From the NCBI GenBank assembly GCA_013694835.1, contig JACDBP010000233.1:1-7458 (forward strand): a stretch of 7,458 nucleotides of DNA. Direction: 5' to 3'. The DNA comes from Chloroflexota bacterium. Lineage in GTDB: Bacteria; Chloroflexota; Limnocylindria; Limnocylindrales; CSP1-4. Below are positions 7,430 through 7,458 of this stretch, piece after piece. Below the pieces are notes generated by a model, which was given only the letters and a program-made list of their open reading frames with translations, was not told where the DNA came from and did not search any database. Position 1 is the first letter of the stretch; the number at the start of each line of letters is the position of its first letter. A program made the position numbers and the translations under genes.

Positions 7430-7458
7430 CCGGTGCTGGGAGCCCCGCGTCCGACGAT

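Overview
This is a strongly GC-rich bacterial window with GC-ending codons almost throughout, GTG as well as ATG starts, and tight GGAGG-type ribosome binding sites. That fits a high-GC Chloroflexota or Actinomycetota genome. The aerobic CO-dehydrogenase-like cluster and the helix-hairpin-helix protein are common in both, so I do not choose between them. Base composition looks uniform. I see no transposase, tRNA, rRNA, CRISPR array or integration site.

Region 1 (1-4617, + strand) is a molybdenum hydroxylase operon of the xanthine oxidase / aerobic CO dehydrogenase superfamily. It holds the 3' end of an xdhC-type cofactor-maturation gene, a CoxG-like SRPBCC protein, then the three enzyme subunits: the [2Fe-2S] small subunit, the molybdopterin large subunit and the FAD medium subunit. 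The small/large and large/medium junctions are both 4-base ATGA stop/start overlaps, indicating translational coupling. The large subunit has AYRGAGR at the active-site loop, not the AYxCSFR of proven (form I) CO dehydrogenases. The enzyme is therefore form II or a related Mo-hydroxylase, and its substrate is unknown.

Region 2 (4618-6768) is a divergent pair around a 62-base spacer: a HpcH/HpaI-family class II aldolase on the minus strand, convergent with the medium-subunit gene, and a DAO-family FAD amine-oxidase-like protein on the plus strand. Together with the Mo-hydroxylase they could form a small catabolic neighbourhood (hydroxylation, amine oxidation, retro-aldol cleavage), but nothing in the sequence fixes a substrate.

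Region 3 (6769-7458) holds a minus-strand gene for a small protein with a probable N-terminal membrane helix, a low-complexity linker and a C-terminal helix-hairpin-helix domain. About 100 bases of non-coding DNA with short inverted repeats precede it. Every complete gene can be assigned to a known family. I found no convincing new system; the real open questions are the Mo-enzyme substrate, the role of the aldolase/oxidase pair and the job of the membrane-tethered HhH protein.
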